Shown here: positions 40,215-49,731 of the stretch, piece after piece | How positions within the stretch are numbered: position 1 is the stretch's first letter | Layout: each line of letters starts with the position of its first letter | Program-made: the position numbers and the translations under genes | The notes under the pieces: model-generated | Told to the model about the DNA's origin: nothing | What the model saw: only the letters and a program-made list of their open reading frames with translations | The model's database searches: none | Origin: Marinomonas profundimaris | GTDB taxonomy: Bacteria > Pseudomonadota > Gammaproteobacteria > Pseudomonadales > Marinomonadaceae | Assembly: GCF_000508165.1 (NCBI RefSeq) | Contig: NZ_AYOZ01000001.1 | Coordinates: 372,001-436,000 of the forward strand | DNA length: 64,000 bases | Reading direction: 5' to 3'

Positions 40215-41468
40215 ATGCAGCATTATTCAGGCTTTGGGTTGTTAAAGCACAGTTTTAGCCATCACGAAAACTGGCAACGGGTGTGGCGTAATCCAACCCC
40301 TAAAAAGAAATACGATGTGATTATTGTGGGCGGCGGCGGTCATGGCTTGGCGACCGCGTACTATTTAGCCAAAGAATTTGGTGTCACCAATGTCGCCGTG
40401 ATCGAAAAAGGCTTCTTGGGTGGCGGTAATACCGCACGAAATACCACCATTGTGCGTTCCAATTACTTATGGGACGAAGCTGCGCACCTTTACGAACATT
40501 CGATGAAGTTGTGGGAAGGATTGTCACAAGATTTGAACTACAACGTGATGTTTTCCCAGCGTGGTTGTTTGAACCTTGGTCACACTTTGCAAGACATGCG
40601 CGACATCGAACGTCGAGTGAACGCCAACCGTTTAAACGGCATTGATGGCGAAGTATTAGACGCACAGCAAATTAAAGAAATCGTACCGGTTTTAGATTGC
40701 TCAGACAGCGCGCGTTACCCTGTGATGGGTGCGTCTTGGCAACCGCGTGCGGGCGTGGCGCGTCACGATGCCGTGGCGTGGGGATTTGCCCGTGGTGCCG
40801 ATGCGCATGGCGTGGATTTAATCCAACAAACCGAAGTGCAAGATTTGATTATCGAAGATGGCACTGTCGTTGGTGTTCGTACGGCGCAATACGGTGACAT
40901 TCGAGCCGACAAAGTCGGTTGCGTCGTAGCGGGTAATTCCAGCGTCTTGGCGAAAATGGGCGGGTTTGAGTTGCCGTTAGAATCTCATCCTCTGCAAGCT
41001 CTGGTTTCCGAGCCGATCAAACCGATTTTGGATACCGTGGTGATGTCCAATCATGTTCATGGTTACGCGAGTCAATCTGATAAAGGTGATTTGGTCATCG
41101 GCGCGGGGATCGATGGTTACAACGGCTACGGTCAGCGTGGTTCTTACGCCACCGTTGAACACACGATTCAAGCAATTTTAGAAATGTTCCCTGTGTTTAG
41201 TCGAGTGCGCATGAACCGTCAGTGGGGCGGCATTGTCGATACTTGCCCCGATGCGTGTCCGCTGATTACCGAAACGCCAGTGAAGAACTTGTTTTTCAAC
41301 TGTGGCTGGGGAACGGGCGGTTTTAAAGCCACACCGGGATCCGGCCATGTTTTTGCGGCGTCTTTGGCAAAAGGCGAAATGCACCCATTAGCCAAACCTT
41401 TTTCTATGTTTCGATTTCATAACGGTGCGCTGGTGGATGAACACGGCGCAGCGGGTGTTGCGCATTAA
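40215..41468 (+). CDS. soxB: Sarcosine oxidase beta subunit
   Basis: The 417-residue subunit of heterotetrameric sarcosine oxidase, which demethylates sarcosine to glycine, H2O2 and a one-carbon unit. The FAD motif [17 protein letters not shown] and the [11 protein letters not shown] segment are typical. The family's covalent-FMN histidine corresponds to His184 ([10 protein letters not shown]). The length is normal. It is first in soxBDAG-purU. Confidence 0.96.
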   Translation: MQHYSGFGLLKHSFSHHENWQRVWRNPTPKKKYDVIIVGGGGHGLATAYYLAKEFGVTNVAVIEKGFLGGGNTARNTTIVRSNYLWDEAAHLYEHSMKLWEGLSQDLNYNVMFSQRGCLNLGHTLQDMRDIERRVNANRLNGIDGEVLDAQQIKEIVPVLDCSDSARYPVMGASWQPRAGVARHDAVAWGFARGADAHGVDLIQQTEVQDLIIEDGTVVGVRTAQYGDIRADKVGCVVAGNSSVLAKMGGFELPLESHPLQALVSEPIKPILDTVVMSNHVHGYASQSDKGDLVIGAGIDGYNGYGQRGSYATVEHTIQAILEMFPVFSRVRMNRQWGGIVDTCPDACPLITETPVKNLFFNCGWGTGGFKATPGSGHVFAASLAKGEMHPLAKPFSMFRFHNGALVDEHGAAGVAH

Positions 41469-41498
41469 TTAGGGCAAAGCCGACTTAGGAGAAATACC

Positions 41499-41870
41499 AT
41501 GTTTTATATTTATTGCCCGCATTGTTGCGAACACCGCGAGGAAGAAGAGTTTCATGCCGCTGGCCAAGCGCATATTCCACGCCCATTAGACCCAGACGCT
41601 TGCACTGACAAAGAGTGGGGCGAATACATGTATTTCCGCAAGAACCCACGCGGCATACATCACGAACTTTGGGTGCATTCGGCGGGTTGTCGTAAGTTTT
41701 TTAACATCACACGCGACACACAAACCTACGAAATTAAAGAAGTTTACAAAATAGGTGAAAAGCCGTCTGTAGTGGCGAATGCTGTCGAAGTCCAGAACAG
41801 CCATACCCAGAACAGCAGCAAAACACCGCTAGAAAATACGTTAGAAAGCCAGTCAGGAGCGACACTATGA
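41499..41870 (+). CDS. soxD: Sarcosine oxidase delta subunit
   Basis: The zinc-binding small subunit. CPHCCEHREEEEF at the N-terminus and the HSAGCRKFFNITRDT segment supply the usual Cys/His ligands. At 123 residues it is longer than the usual 90-105. The extra C-terminal part (from about residue 95) is Ser/Asn/Gln-rich and looks unstructured. AGGAG precedes the ATG, and its stop overlaps soxA (ATGA). Confidence 0.93.
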   Translation: MFYIYCPHCCEHREEEEFHAAGQAHIPRPLDPDACTDKEWGEYMYFRKNPRGIHHELWVHSAGCRKFFNITRDTQTYEIKEVYKIGEKPSVVANAVEVQNSHTQNSSKTPLENTLESQSGATL

Positions 41871-44800
41871 GCCAAAGAAATCGCCTTCAGAATGGCGGAC
41901 GAATCGATCGTTCCAAATCACTGACTTTCACCTACAACGGCAAGCTGCTTAAAGGCTACGCAGGCGACACGTTAGCGTCAGCCTTGCTGGCCAATGGCGT
42001 AGATATTGTCGGCCGAAGCTTTAAATACAGCCGACCTCGCGGCATTGTTGCAGCGGGTGCAGAAGAGCCGAATGCCATCATGCAAGTTGGCGCGACCGAA
42101 GCCACCCAAATTCCTAATGTACGCGCCACACAGCAGTCGCTTTATGACGGACTTGTGGCTGGAACCACCAATGGCTGGCCGAGCGTTGAAACAGACTTGA
42201 TGGAATACGTGGGCAAAATTGGTGGGAAAATGATGCCGCCGGGCTTTTACTACAAAACCTTCATGTTCCCGCAGTCTTTGTGGGGAACCTACGAATCTTA
42301 CATCCGCAAAGCAGCCGGTCTTGGTCGCGCACCACAAGATACCGATCCAGACATTTATGACAAGATGAACCAGCATTGTGACGTAATGATCGTCGGTGCA
42401 GGCCCCGCGGGTTTGGTCGCCGCGTTGACGGCGGCACGCGCTGGCGCTCGTGTGATTATTGCCGATGAGCAAAACGAATTTGGTGGCAGCTTATTAAGCA
42501 GCACCGAAACCCTAGACGGAAAACCCGCTGCCGAATGGATAGCAAGCGTGGTACAAGAGCTTGCAAGCTTTGACGATGTGATGATGCTCACCCATTCGCA
42601 GGTGAACGGGTACCACGATCATAACTTCTTAACGATTCAGCAGCATTGCACCGACCAGTTCGCCGACCGCGCGCCCAATGGGCAAATCGCGCAGCGTTTG
42701 CATCGTGTGCGTGCAAAATGGGTTGTGTTGGCAACGGGCGCCCATGAACGTCCTTTGGTGTACGGCAACAACGATGTACCAGGTTGCATGGTGGCGAACG
42801 CCGTGTCGACTTACATTAATCGTTATGGCGTGGCGCCGGGCATTGACTTGGTGTTGATGACGTCAAATGACAACGCGTATCGCACGGCGCTCGATTGGCA
42901 CGATGCCGGTCGTAACGTGGTGGCGGTTGTCGATTCTCGTAAGAACCCACAAGGCACGTTGGTTGATGCCGCACGTGAACGTGGTATTAGCATTTTGGTT
43001 GGCTCTGGCGTGATTGAAGCCCATGGCAGCAAGCGCGTAACGAGTGTTTCGATTGCGCCATTAAACGACGCTGGCGACGCGGTTGTCGGCGCTATCGTGA
43101 AAATGAAAGCCGATACGGTGGCGACGTCTGGTGGTTGGAGTCCGGTAATTCACTTGTCTTGCCACACGGGCGCGCGTCCGGTTTGGAATGATGCGATTCT
43201 GGGTTTTACACCGGGCGCAACGGTTCAGAAACAACTAACGGCGGGTGCGATTAATGGATCTTTCACCACGGCAAATGCGTTGAACGAAGGCTTAAGCGCG
43301 GCCTGTGAGGCGTTGTCTCATTTGAATTTAACGAAGCCTGATGTCAGCTTGCCAGCAACGCAAGACATAGAAGAAGGCGAGGCGATGGCCTTGTTCCATA
43401 TTCCGCACACGAAACCGACATCCAAAGCGCCCAAGCAGTTTGTGGATTATCAAAACGACGTCACCGCCGCGGGCATTGAGCTGGCGTGCCGAGAAGGGTT
43501 TGAGTCCATTGAACATGTGAAACGCTATACGGCGATGGGGTTCGGAACGGATCAAGGCAAGTTGGGCAACATCAACGGCATGGCGATCGCGGCGAAAACC
43601 TTGAATCAAACCATTCCGCAAACGGGCACGACGATTTTCCGACCAAACTACACGCCCGTCACGTTCGGTGCGATTGTTGGACGTGATTGCGGTGCTTTGT
43701 TTGACCCAAAACGTTACACCGCCATGCATTCTTGGCATGTTGAGCACGGTGCGAAATTTGAAGACGTTGGTTTGTGGAAACGCCCTTGGTATTACCCACA
43801 AGGACAGGAAACCATGCAAGAAAGCTTGAACCGCGAGTGTTTGGCGGTTCGTGAGTCTGCTGGGATCTTGGACGCATCGACCTTAGGTAAAATCGATATT
43901 CAAGGCAAAGACGCACGTGAATTCCTGGGTCGTGTTTACAGTAACGCGTGGGCGAAATTAGCGGTCGGAAAATGTCGCTATGGCTTGATGTGTGGTGAAG
44001 ACGGCATGGTGTTCGACGATGGTGTAACGTCTTGTTTGGCGGAGAATCATTTCTTGATGACCACGACAACAGGCGGTGCCGCGCACGTTTTAGAATGGTT
44101 GGAAATTTACCATCAAACCGAATGGCCTGAGATGGAAGTGTATTTCACGTCGGTCACGGATCATTGGGCAACCATGACGATATCCGGCCCGAACAGCCGC
44201 AAGTTGTTGGAGAAATTGACCGACTACGATGTGTCAAAAGACAACATGGCGTTTATGGATTGGAAGCCAATGACCGTCGCCGGCGTGCCAGCTCGTGTCT
44301 TCCGTATTTCTTTCACTGGTGAGTTGTCGTTCGAAATAAACGTTCAAGCCAACTACGGTTTGCACGTGTGGAAAGCCTTGTTTGAGCACGGTAAAGCATT
44401 CAATCTAACGCCGTACGGCACCGAAACCATGCATATTTTACGGGCGGAAAAAGGCTTTATTATCGCCGGACAAGACACTGATGGCTCCGTGCATCCATTC
44501 GATTTAGGCATGTCGTGGGCCGTGTCGATGCAGAAACCTTTTAGCTTCATTGGGAAACGTGGCATGCAGCGTGAAGACTGTGTTCGTGCCGATCGTAAAC
44601 AGCTGGTGGGTTTGAAAACGATCGATCCAAATGTCGTGTTACCGGAAGGCGCGCAAGGGGTGCTGGATCCGAAAGCGTCTATTCCGATGCCAATGGTCGG
44701 GCACGTGACGTCCAGTTACTGGAGTGCGAATTTAAATCGCTCGGTGGCGATGGGCTTTGTGAAAGGCGGGCTAGATAAAATGGGCGAGCGAGTCTTTTAC

Positions 44801-44884
44801 CCATTGGTTGATGGACGAGTCGTAGAGGCTGAAATTTGCAGCCCTGTGTTTTTAGACCCAAAAGGGGAGCGTCAACATGTCTGA
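41867..44884 (+). CDS. soxA: Sarcosine oxidase alpha subunit
   Basis: The 1005-residue large subunit. Domains in order: an N-terminal 2Fe-2S-ferredoxin-like fold (FTYNGKLLKGYAGDTLASALLANG), an NAD-binding flavoprotein module (VMIVGAGPAGLVAALTAARAG, about residue 170), and the C-terminal GcvT-like aminomethyltransferase module (from about 600). The last binds THF and makes 5,10-methylene-THF. The length is normal. It overlaps soxD by four and soxG by eight bases. Confidence 0.96.
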   Translation: MSQRNRLQNGGRIDRSKSLTFTYNGKLLKGYAGDTLASALLANGVDIVGRSFKYSRPRGIVAAGAEEPNAIMQVGATEATQIPNVRATQQSLYDGLVAGTTNGWPSVETDLMEYVGKIGGKMMPPGFYYKTFMFPQSLWGTYESYIRKAAGLGRAPQDTDPDIYDKMNQHCDVMIVGAGPAGLVAALTAARAGARVIIADEQNEFGGSLLSSTETLDGKPAAEWIASVVQELASFDDVMMLTHSQVNGYHDHNFLTIQQHCTDQFADRAPNGQIAQRLHRVRAKWVVLATGAHERPLVYGNNDVPGCMVANAVSTYINRYGVAPGIDLVLMTSNDNAYRTALDWHDAGRNVVAVVDSRKNPQGTLVDAARERGISILVGSGVIEAHGSKRVTSVSIAPLNDAGDAVVGAIVKMKADTVATSGGWSPVIHLSCHTGARPVWNDAILGFTPGATVQKQLTAGAINGSFTTANALNEGLSAACEALSHLNLTKPDVSLPATQDIEEGEAMALFHIPHTKPTSKAPKQFVDYQNDVTAAGIELACREGFESIEHVKRYTAMGFGTDQGKLGNINGMAIAAKTLNQTIPQTGTTIFRPNYTPVTFGAIVGRDCGALFDPKRYTAMHSWHVEHGAKFEDVGLWKRPWYYPQGQETMQESLNRECLAVRESAGILDASTLGKIDIQGKDAREFLGRVYSNAWAKLAVGKCRYGLMCGEDGMVFDDGVTSCLAENHFLMTTTTGGAAHVLEWLEIYHQTEWPEMEVYFTSVTDHWATMTISGPNSRKLLEKLTDYDVSKDNMAFMDWKPMTVAGVPARVFRISFTGELSFEINVQANYGLHVWKALFEHGKAFNLTPYGTETMHILRAEKGFIIAGQDTDGSVHPFDLGMSWAVSMQKPFSFIGKRGMQREDCVRADRKQLVGLKTIDPNVVLPEGAQGVLDPKASIPMPMVGHVTSSYWSANLNRSVAMGFVKGGLDKMGERVFYPLVDGRVVEAEICSPVFLDPKGERQHV

Positions 44885-45548
44885 TGTCACAGTAGAAGTA
44901 ATGGAAAAAAAGTTGGTAACAAATCAACGTCCGACTGACGCTATTGTTGGCGAAAGCCCGTTGCATCATGCGGATTTGGCCAGCATTGCGAGTCAAGGTC
45001 CGCAAGAAGGTGGTGTGCATTTTTGTGAGCACAAACTCTTGGGTTTATTGACCTTGCGCTGCGTGCCATTGCCGCAGCAGCAAGAAGAGATTGAATCTTT
45101 GCTGGGCGTGGCTTTGCCCATGGCGCCGCTGACGTCTGTTACGAAAGACGACACATCGATCGGCAAAGTGTCGGTGCGTTGGGTTGGCCCCGATGAGTGG
45201 TTGATTATCGTTCCTGGTGACGAGGCGTTTGATTTGGAAACACGTTTTTTTGAAACGCTAAGTGGGCATTTCTCGTTAGTCAATATCAGCGGTGGTTCGA
45301 CGGTCTTTGACGTTTCGGGCGATCAGGTTGTTAGTATGCTGAAAAAGTCGATTCCTGTGGATTTGCATATCCGTGAATTCCCCGTGGGCAAAGTGGTATC
45401 GACTATTTTTGCTAAGAGCGGCGCGATTGTTTGCCGACTGGGGGAAAACCAATTCGAACTGGTGGTTCGTCGTAGTTTTGCCGATTACCTTTGGCTATGG
45501 GTTCAAGACGCCAGTCGTGAATACGGCCTTGTCGTTAAAACGAGCTAG
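44877..45548 (+). CDS. soxG: Sarcosine oxidase gamma subunit
   Basis: A 223-residue structural subunit with a GcvT-like half-fold (RWVGPDEWLIIVPGDEAFDLE, SGGSTVFDVSG). It overlaps soxA and has the ribosome site AAAGGGGAG. It completes the heterotetramer. Confidence 0.93.
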   Translation: MSDVTVEVMEKKLVTNQRPTDAIVGESPLHHADLASIASQGPQEGGVHFCEHKLLGLLTLRCVPLPQQQEEIESLLGVALPMAPLTSVTKDDTSIGKVSVRWVGPDEWLIIVPGDEAFDLETRFFETLSGHFSLVNISGGSTVFDVSGDQVVSMLKKSIPVDLHIREFPVGKVVSTIFAKSGAIVCRLGENQFELVVRRSFADYLWLWVQDASREYGLVVKTS

Positions 45549-45592
45549 ACAAGAACCGTCATTGTTTCAAATACATTCCTTTTCTTTCACGG

Positions 45593-45623
45593 TGTTGGTT
45601 GGCCACGTTAAGTGGTCAGCCAT
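45593..45623 (+). promoter_or_regulatory. Hairpin between soxG and purU
   Basis: GGTTGGCCAC pairs with GTGGTCAGCC (with G-U pairs) around a GTTAA loop. There is no T run, so it is more likely an RNA-stability or partial attenuation element than a terminator. Confidence 0.35.
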
Positions 45624-45664
45624 TGTCGTGATGCAAAAAGCTTAAGACATTGAGAGATCGTTTT

Positions 45665-46531
45665 ATGAAAGCAAAAATCGCACCTTGGATCTTTACTGCG
45701 AGCTGCCCGAGCATCATCGGAACGGTAGACGTTGTGACGCGCTACATGGCAGAAGCGGGCAATTATATTGATGAAATCCATTCATTCGACGACCGTGAAT
45801 CGGGTCTGTTTTTTATTCGCATCGAATTTTTACCGCAACACGATGATTTTAGCGATGCGGTATTTTCCGAGCATTTTGCCGATCGCGCTGCCGAGTTTGA
45901 TATGGAATGGCAACTGACGGCTCCAAATCACTCGCCAAAAGTGGCGATCATGGTGTCGAAATACGATCATTGTTTGAATGACTTGTTGTATCGTTTTCGT
46001 ACAGGGCAATTAAATATTGATGTCACGGTGATTATCTCGAATCACCCAGATTTAGAAGAACTCGCCAAATGGCACGGTATTCCGTATTACCATTTACCAA
46101 TCACCGCAGAAACCAAGCTAGAGCAAGAAGCGCAAGTGCGCGCATTGATTGAGCAGTACGATACAGAATTGGTCGTGTTAGCGCGTTACATGCAAGTGCT
46201 GTCGCCGAGCATGTGCGAATACCTAGATGGTCGCGCGATCAACATTCATCACTCTTTATTGCCCGGCTTTAAAGGCGCTCGACCTTATCATCAAGCGTGG
46301 GAAAAAGGCGTGAAAATGGTCGGCGCGACGGCGCATTATGTGAACAATGACCTAGACGAAGGCCCGATCATTTCCCAAGGTATTCAAACGGTCAATCACG
46401 CCCATTATGCCGAAGATCTTATTGCCAAAGGCCAAGACATCGAACGCGTCACCTTGTTTAACGCAGTGAAATGCCACGTCGAAAAACGAGTGTTTTTAAA
46501 TGGCAAACGAACGGTCGTTTTTGGTGGTTAA
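45665..46531 (+). CDS. purU: Formyltetrahydrofolate deformylase
   Basis: A 288-residue enzyme that hydrolyses 10-formyl-THF to formate and THF. An N-terminal ACT domain (ASCPSIIGTVDVVTRYMAEAG) precedes the formyltransferase fold with INIHHSLLPGFKGARPYHQAW. The frame is open from a TTG at 45650; the ATG at 45665 with GAGAG eight bases upstream is preferred. Linkage to sox genes is common, and the enzyme would recycle THF loaded with one-carbon units from sarcosine. Confidence 0.95.
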   Translation: MKAKIAPWIFTASCPSIIGTVDVVTRYMAEAGNYIDEIHSFDDRESGLFFIRIEFLPQHDDFSDAVFSEHFADRAAEFDMEWQLTAPNHSPKVAIMVSKYDHCLNDLLYRFRTGQLNIDVTVIISNHPDLEELAKWHGIPYYHLPITAETKLEQEAQVRALIEQYDTELVVLARYMQVLSPSMCEYLDGRAINIHHSLLPGFKGARPYHQAWEKGVKMVGATAHYVNNDLDEGPIISQGIQTVNHAHYAEDLIAKGQDIERVTLFNAVKCHVEKRVFLNGKRTVVFGG

Positions 46532-46538
46532 ACAGTGG

Positions 46539-47480
46539 CTAATTTGGTATTACTTCGTCACCTGATTGGTTCAAGTAAACAATATCATCGGAAGGCGGCG
46601 AGGGCGCTTTGCCTTTTAAATAGGTGTATAGCTGCTCGATGTGTTTCTGTTTTGAGCTGCCTTTTGGCCAGACTAAATAGTAGCCTTCGCCCGTCGACAC
46701 GGCTTCATTAAAGGGCAGGTTGAGCAAGCCATTCTGAATGGTTTCTGAGCTTAATAAAAGATCGCCGACAGACACACCGTGGCCGCACATAGCGGCCATG
46801 TTGCCTTGTTCTAACGTATCAAACACCTTGCCTTGTGCTATGTTTAAATCACGAAACTTCCCTGTGCTTTTTAGCCATCGTCGCCAATCTCTGCGATCGG
46901 GTGAAGGGTGGATAAGCGCACAGCGCTGCACATCTTCAAGCACTTCGTCTGTCATATTTGGGGCGCAAATGGGAACCAACCATTCTACAAACAACAGGGC
47001 CGATTCTGTTCCCTGACCAAACAAGCCATTGCCTAATAAAATCGCACAATCATAAGGTTCTTTACTAAAGTCGACCGTATCAATGTCCATCCAAATGCTG
47101 GTGGTTTCGACAGTTGATGTTGAGTTATCTTCATGGAAAGAATGTAAGTGATCAAGTAGCCAGCGCATGGTGATAGTGGAAGGGGCTTTTAATCGAATTT
47201 CATTATGAATGCTGCTGAATTCTAAACAGGCTCTTTCTAATAAGTTGAATCCTTCACTGATTTGTACCGCAAGAGAACGACCTGCATTGGACACTTCTAT
47301 TCTTGGGCCATTTCTCACAAACAGTTCACATTCAAACCATTCTTCCAGTGTTCGTATGTGTTTACTAATGGCGCCTGTCGTCACATTTAAGTGGGCGGCG
47401 GCTTTAGTGAAGGAGCCAAACCGAGCCGAAGCTTCAAAAGCGCGGAGTGCGTAGAGTGGTGGAAGCGACATAAATAGCAT
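46539..47480 (-). CDS. LysR-family regulator (GcvA-like) next to the sox operon
   Basis: A 313-residue regulator with the GcvA-type N-terminus LPPLYALRAFEASARFGSFTKAAAHLNVTTGAISKHIRTLE (winged HTH) and a substrate-binding domain. An ATG three codons in (47471) would give the more usual MSLPPL start; neither has a clear ribosome site. It converges on purU, so it may control the sox operon or the divergent YqcI/YcgG-LysE pair across a 105-bp gap. Confidence 0.88.
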   Translation of the reverse strand: MLFMSLPPLYALRAFEASARFGSFTKAAAHLNVTTGAISKHIRTLEEWFECELFVRNGPRIEVSNAGRSLAVQISEGFNLLERACLEFSSIHNEIRLKAPSTITMRWLLDHLHSFHEDNSTSTVETTSIWMDIDTVDFSKEPYDCAILLGNGLFGQGTESALLFVEWLVPICAPNMTDEVLEDVQRCALIHPSPDRRDWRRWLKSTGKFRDLNIAQGKVFDTLEQGNMAAMCGHGVSVGDLLLSSETIQNGLLNLPFNEAVSTGEGYYLVWPKGSSKQKHIEQLYTYLKGKAPSPPSDDIVYLNQSGDEVIPN

Positions 47481-47585
47481 TCTATATTGAGTTTAACTCA
47501 CATTAAGCTTTATTTTTTTCCGTTTTTCAATAGTCGCATAAGCTTGAATAATGGGCGCATTTTAAAATAGTGACAGTAGAGAAAA

Positions 47586-48359
47586 ATGCTTAGTAACGGA
47601 AAAGTGGTAATTCAATCTGATTTAAGAAACCTCACAAGAGATCATATCTCTACGTATAGAGTTGATGATTGGCGCATTGAAGCATTCAGTAACATTATAA
47701 GTTGCCTCGAAAGCCAAGACTTTCCATGTTTGTTTGGCCGAAATGCCTTGAGAAAGGAATCACTGCGCTTTGCATTTATTGGTGAACATAATTCCGTCAA
47801 CGAACTTACAAGTGTCATGACCGAATTCACCAAAAGCATTGCAGACACGAATATTACGGATCGTCTGTACAGCCCAATGTTGATTATTTTCAAGAGGGCC
47901 GACTTTCAGGGATTAAAAGAGGAGCATGAATTTGCGTGGCAGCGCATACAAGAATTGCACGATAACGATACAGCGCCATGGCCTGCATCGGTTCCCTCTG
48001 AAGTCGAAGATTCCGCTTGGTCCTTCTGTTATGGCGGTGTTGAGTTTTTCATTAATGTGAGTTGTCCTAGCCACGTTCAGCTTAAGAGTCGCAACCTTGG
48101 GAATCATGTTGTGTTTGTGATTAATCCTCGTGAGCACTTCGATTTATTAGCAAGCCATAAAAATACCAAAGGCATCAAAATCCGAGAGAAGATTCGAAAA
48201 CGCGTTTTTGATTACAATAAAGGCCATGTATCAAAAGAGCTGGGGTTTTATGGTGACAGCGATAACTTAGAGTGGAAACAATACGTATTGAGTGAAAGCG
48301 ATTCTAAGCCTGCTTCTCGATGCCCTTTACACATGAAAAAAGAAGGGGGACTGGCATGA
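47586..48359 (+). CDS. YqcI/YcgG family protein
   Basis: A 257-residue protein with the family pattern: FPCLFGRNALRKESLRFAFIGE near the N-terminus, WPASVPSEVEDSAWSFCYGGVEFFINVSCPSH in the middle, FVINPREHFD, and a C-terminal CPLH. Function is unknown; a few relatives are annotated as haem-containing. Its stop overlaps the start of a LysE-type exporter gene, and it is divergent from the LysR gene. A role tied to the exported substrate is a reasonable guess. Confidence 0.8.
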   Translation: MLSNGKVVIQSDLRNLTRDHISTYRVDDWRIEAFSNIISCLESQDFPCLFGRNALRKESLRFAFIGEHNSVNELTSVMTEFTKSIADTNITDRLYSPMLIIFKRADFQGLKEEHEFAWQRIQELHDNDTAPWPASVPSEVEDSAWSFCYGGVEFFINVSCPSHVQLKSRNLGNHVVFVINPREHFDLLASHKNTKGIKIREKIRKRVFDYNKGHVSKELGFYGDSDNLEWKQYVLSESDSKPASRCPLHMKKEGGLA

Positions 48360-48970
48360 ATCTGGTGCTTTTATCTACTTACATAATGTCGATTCTTACC
48401 TTGTTGCTAACACCTGGGCCGGTTGTCGCGCTGGTAACCGGAACCGCAACGCGTTATGGGTATCGAAGGGCGTTTGCCACCGTGGTCGGTACGAATCTAG
48501 CGTCTTTTGTACTGATCTTATTTGCCGCATTAATGCTGATTGGGGTGTTGTCTTTAGAGCCGCTTTATTTGCATGTATTAGGCATTATGGGGTCTATTTT
48601 TATTGGTTATATGGCGATCCAAAGTCTACTAACCGTGTCCGATTCCGACGGCGAAACCATTACGGCGTCCAGCGCAGGCGGTATTGTTCAAGGTTTTTTG
48701 ACGGGAATATCGAACCCTAAAGACATTCTTTTCTTTGTGTCGCTGTTTCCCCAATTTATCGCGATTACGAGCGATTTTAATACCAGTATTTTGACGCTTT
48801 CTATTATTTGGGGAATCTTCGATTTTTCAATCTTGTCGCTTTATATTCTACTGGTTAAAAAATGGCTGCCAGAAAAACATAAAAAACGCATGGAAATTGT
48901 GTCGTCGCTCTTTCTTTTGTTGGTGGCGATTGGTGGCGCAATATACAACGTTTACGCCGTATTTGGGTGA
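48356..48970 (+). CDS. LysE/RhtB-family exporter
   Basis: A 204-residue inner-membrane exporter of amino acids or related compounds. Six hydrophobic segments and the family motif TPGPVVALVTGTATRYGYRRAFATVVG near the N-terminus are present. A second conserved segment, GISNPKDILFFVSLFPQF, lies in the middle. The start at 48356 is chosen because GGGGA precedes it and the ATGA overlaps the YqcI/YcgG stop. Confidence 0.9.
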   Translation: MNLVLLSTYIMSILTLLLTPGPVVALVTGTATRYGYRRAFATVVGTNLASFVLILFAALMLIGVLSLEPLYLHVLGIMGSIFIGYMAIQSLLTVSDSDGETITASSAGGIVQGFLTGISNPKDILFFVSLFPQFIAITSDFNTSILTLSIIWGIFDFSILSLYILLVKKWLPEKHKKRMEIVSSLFLLLVAIGGAIYNVYAVFG

Positions 48971-49049
48971 ATGTGTCACGAAGTATTTCCGCTAAGTCAG
49001 TATGAATGACTTCATAAAAACAGTCAGTAAAAATTACATTAGTAAGAAG

Positions 49050-49090
49050 AAAAAGCCGTTCAACGACAAAAAGTACGAGAACGGCTTTTT
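49050..49090. terminator. Bidirectional terminator
   Basis: AAAAGCCGTT (49051-49060) pairs with AACGGCTTTT (49080-49089) around a 19-base loop, with A and T runs at the ends. It serves the LysE unit and the convergent gene downstream. Confidence 0.75.
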
Positions 49091-49106
49091 GGTCATAATG
49101 GGCCGT

Positions 49107-49535
49107 TTATTCGCCATGCCTAGGAATAGGTTCAAGATCGGGTTCCATAAAAGCGTGTCGAGCTGTATCGGAAAAAAGCAGCTTCGCGGAATAATGCGTC
49201 ATCATAATGTTTGCGTTCAGCATCATGGGGTTATGAGCGATAAAATCATCAGATGAAAGTGAACTCGCCATGGTCTTCATGAAATGATGCACCGCCAAAA
49301 TCCACGCTTCGGTCAGAGTCTCATGAAACTTTTGTGAAGGATCGATGCCAGCGTGTTGCAGCAATCTCAATAGCGTATCTCGCATGAGTTGAACGGAATA
49401 ACCAATGTTGTGCTCCGCCAGATAGACATACGCTAAACGTATGTGCGCTTGGTGATTAAAATCAGCCACAGGAAATTCACACGATTCAACCAGACGTTTG
49501 AATTCTTGATCTGCTTCGGACAATAAATATTTCAT
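49107..49535 (-). CDS. Conserved hypothetical protein with HxxH and HETLT motifs
   Basis: A 142-residue helical protein. It has FNHQAHIRLAYVYL near residue 27 and FHETLTEAWILAVHHF near residue 70. Similar His-rich FxHxxHxxxA and HETxT motifs occur in a widespread uncharacterised family, and the histidines could bind a metal. No function is assigned. The gene is monocistronic between the LysE unit and dld. Confidence 0.65.
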   Translation of the reverse strand: MKYLLSEADQEFKRLVESCEFPVADFNHQAHIRLAYVYLAEHNIGYSVQLMRDTLLRLLQHAGIDPSQKFHETLTEAWILAVHHFMKTMASSLSSDDFIAHNPMMLNANIMMTHYSAKLLFSDTARHAFMEPDLEPIPRHGE

Positions 49536-49670
49536 CTCATTGCTCTGCTTATCTAATGTGTTAAGGGAGGACGCTGATTTCTATGATATTGATAAAGACA
49601 GCAAAATCACATAGCGATTTTTTGTTCAATTTGATGGAATTTTAAATCGAATTTATGACAGGGTGTTTTT

Positions 49671-49691
49671 TACTCTTGATCAAGTCGAGTA
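49671..49691 (+). promoter_or_regulatory. Palindrome upstream of dld
   Basis: TACTC-TTGATCAAG-TCGAGTA is an imperfect dyad centred on TTGATCAA, about 40 bases before the dld start. It may be an operator of a lactate-responsive regulator, but no regulator gene is nearby. Confidence 0.35.
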
Positions 49692-49731
49692 TACTGGCGT
49701 CTTTCCCCCAACACGTCGCGAAGTATTTTTT

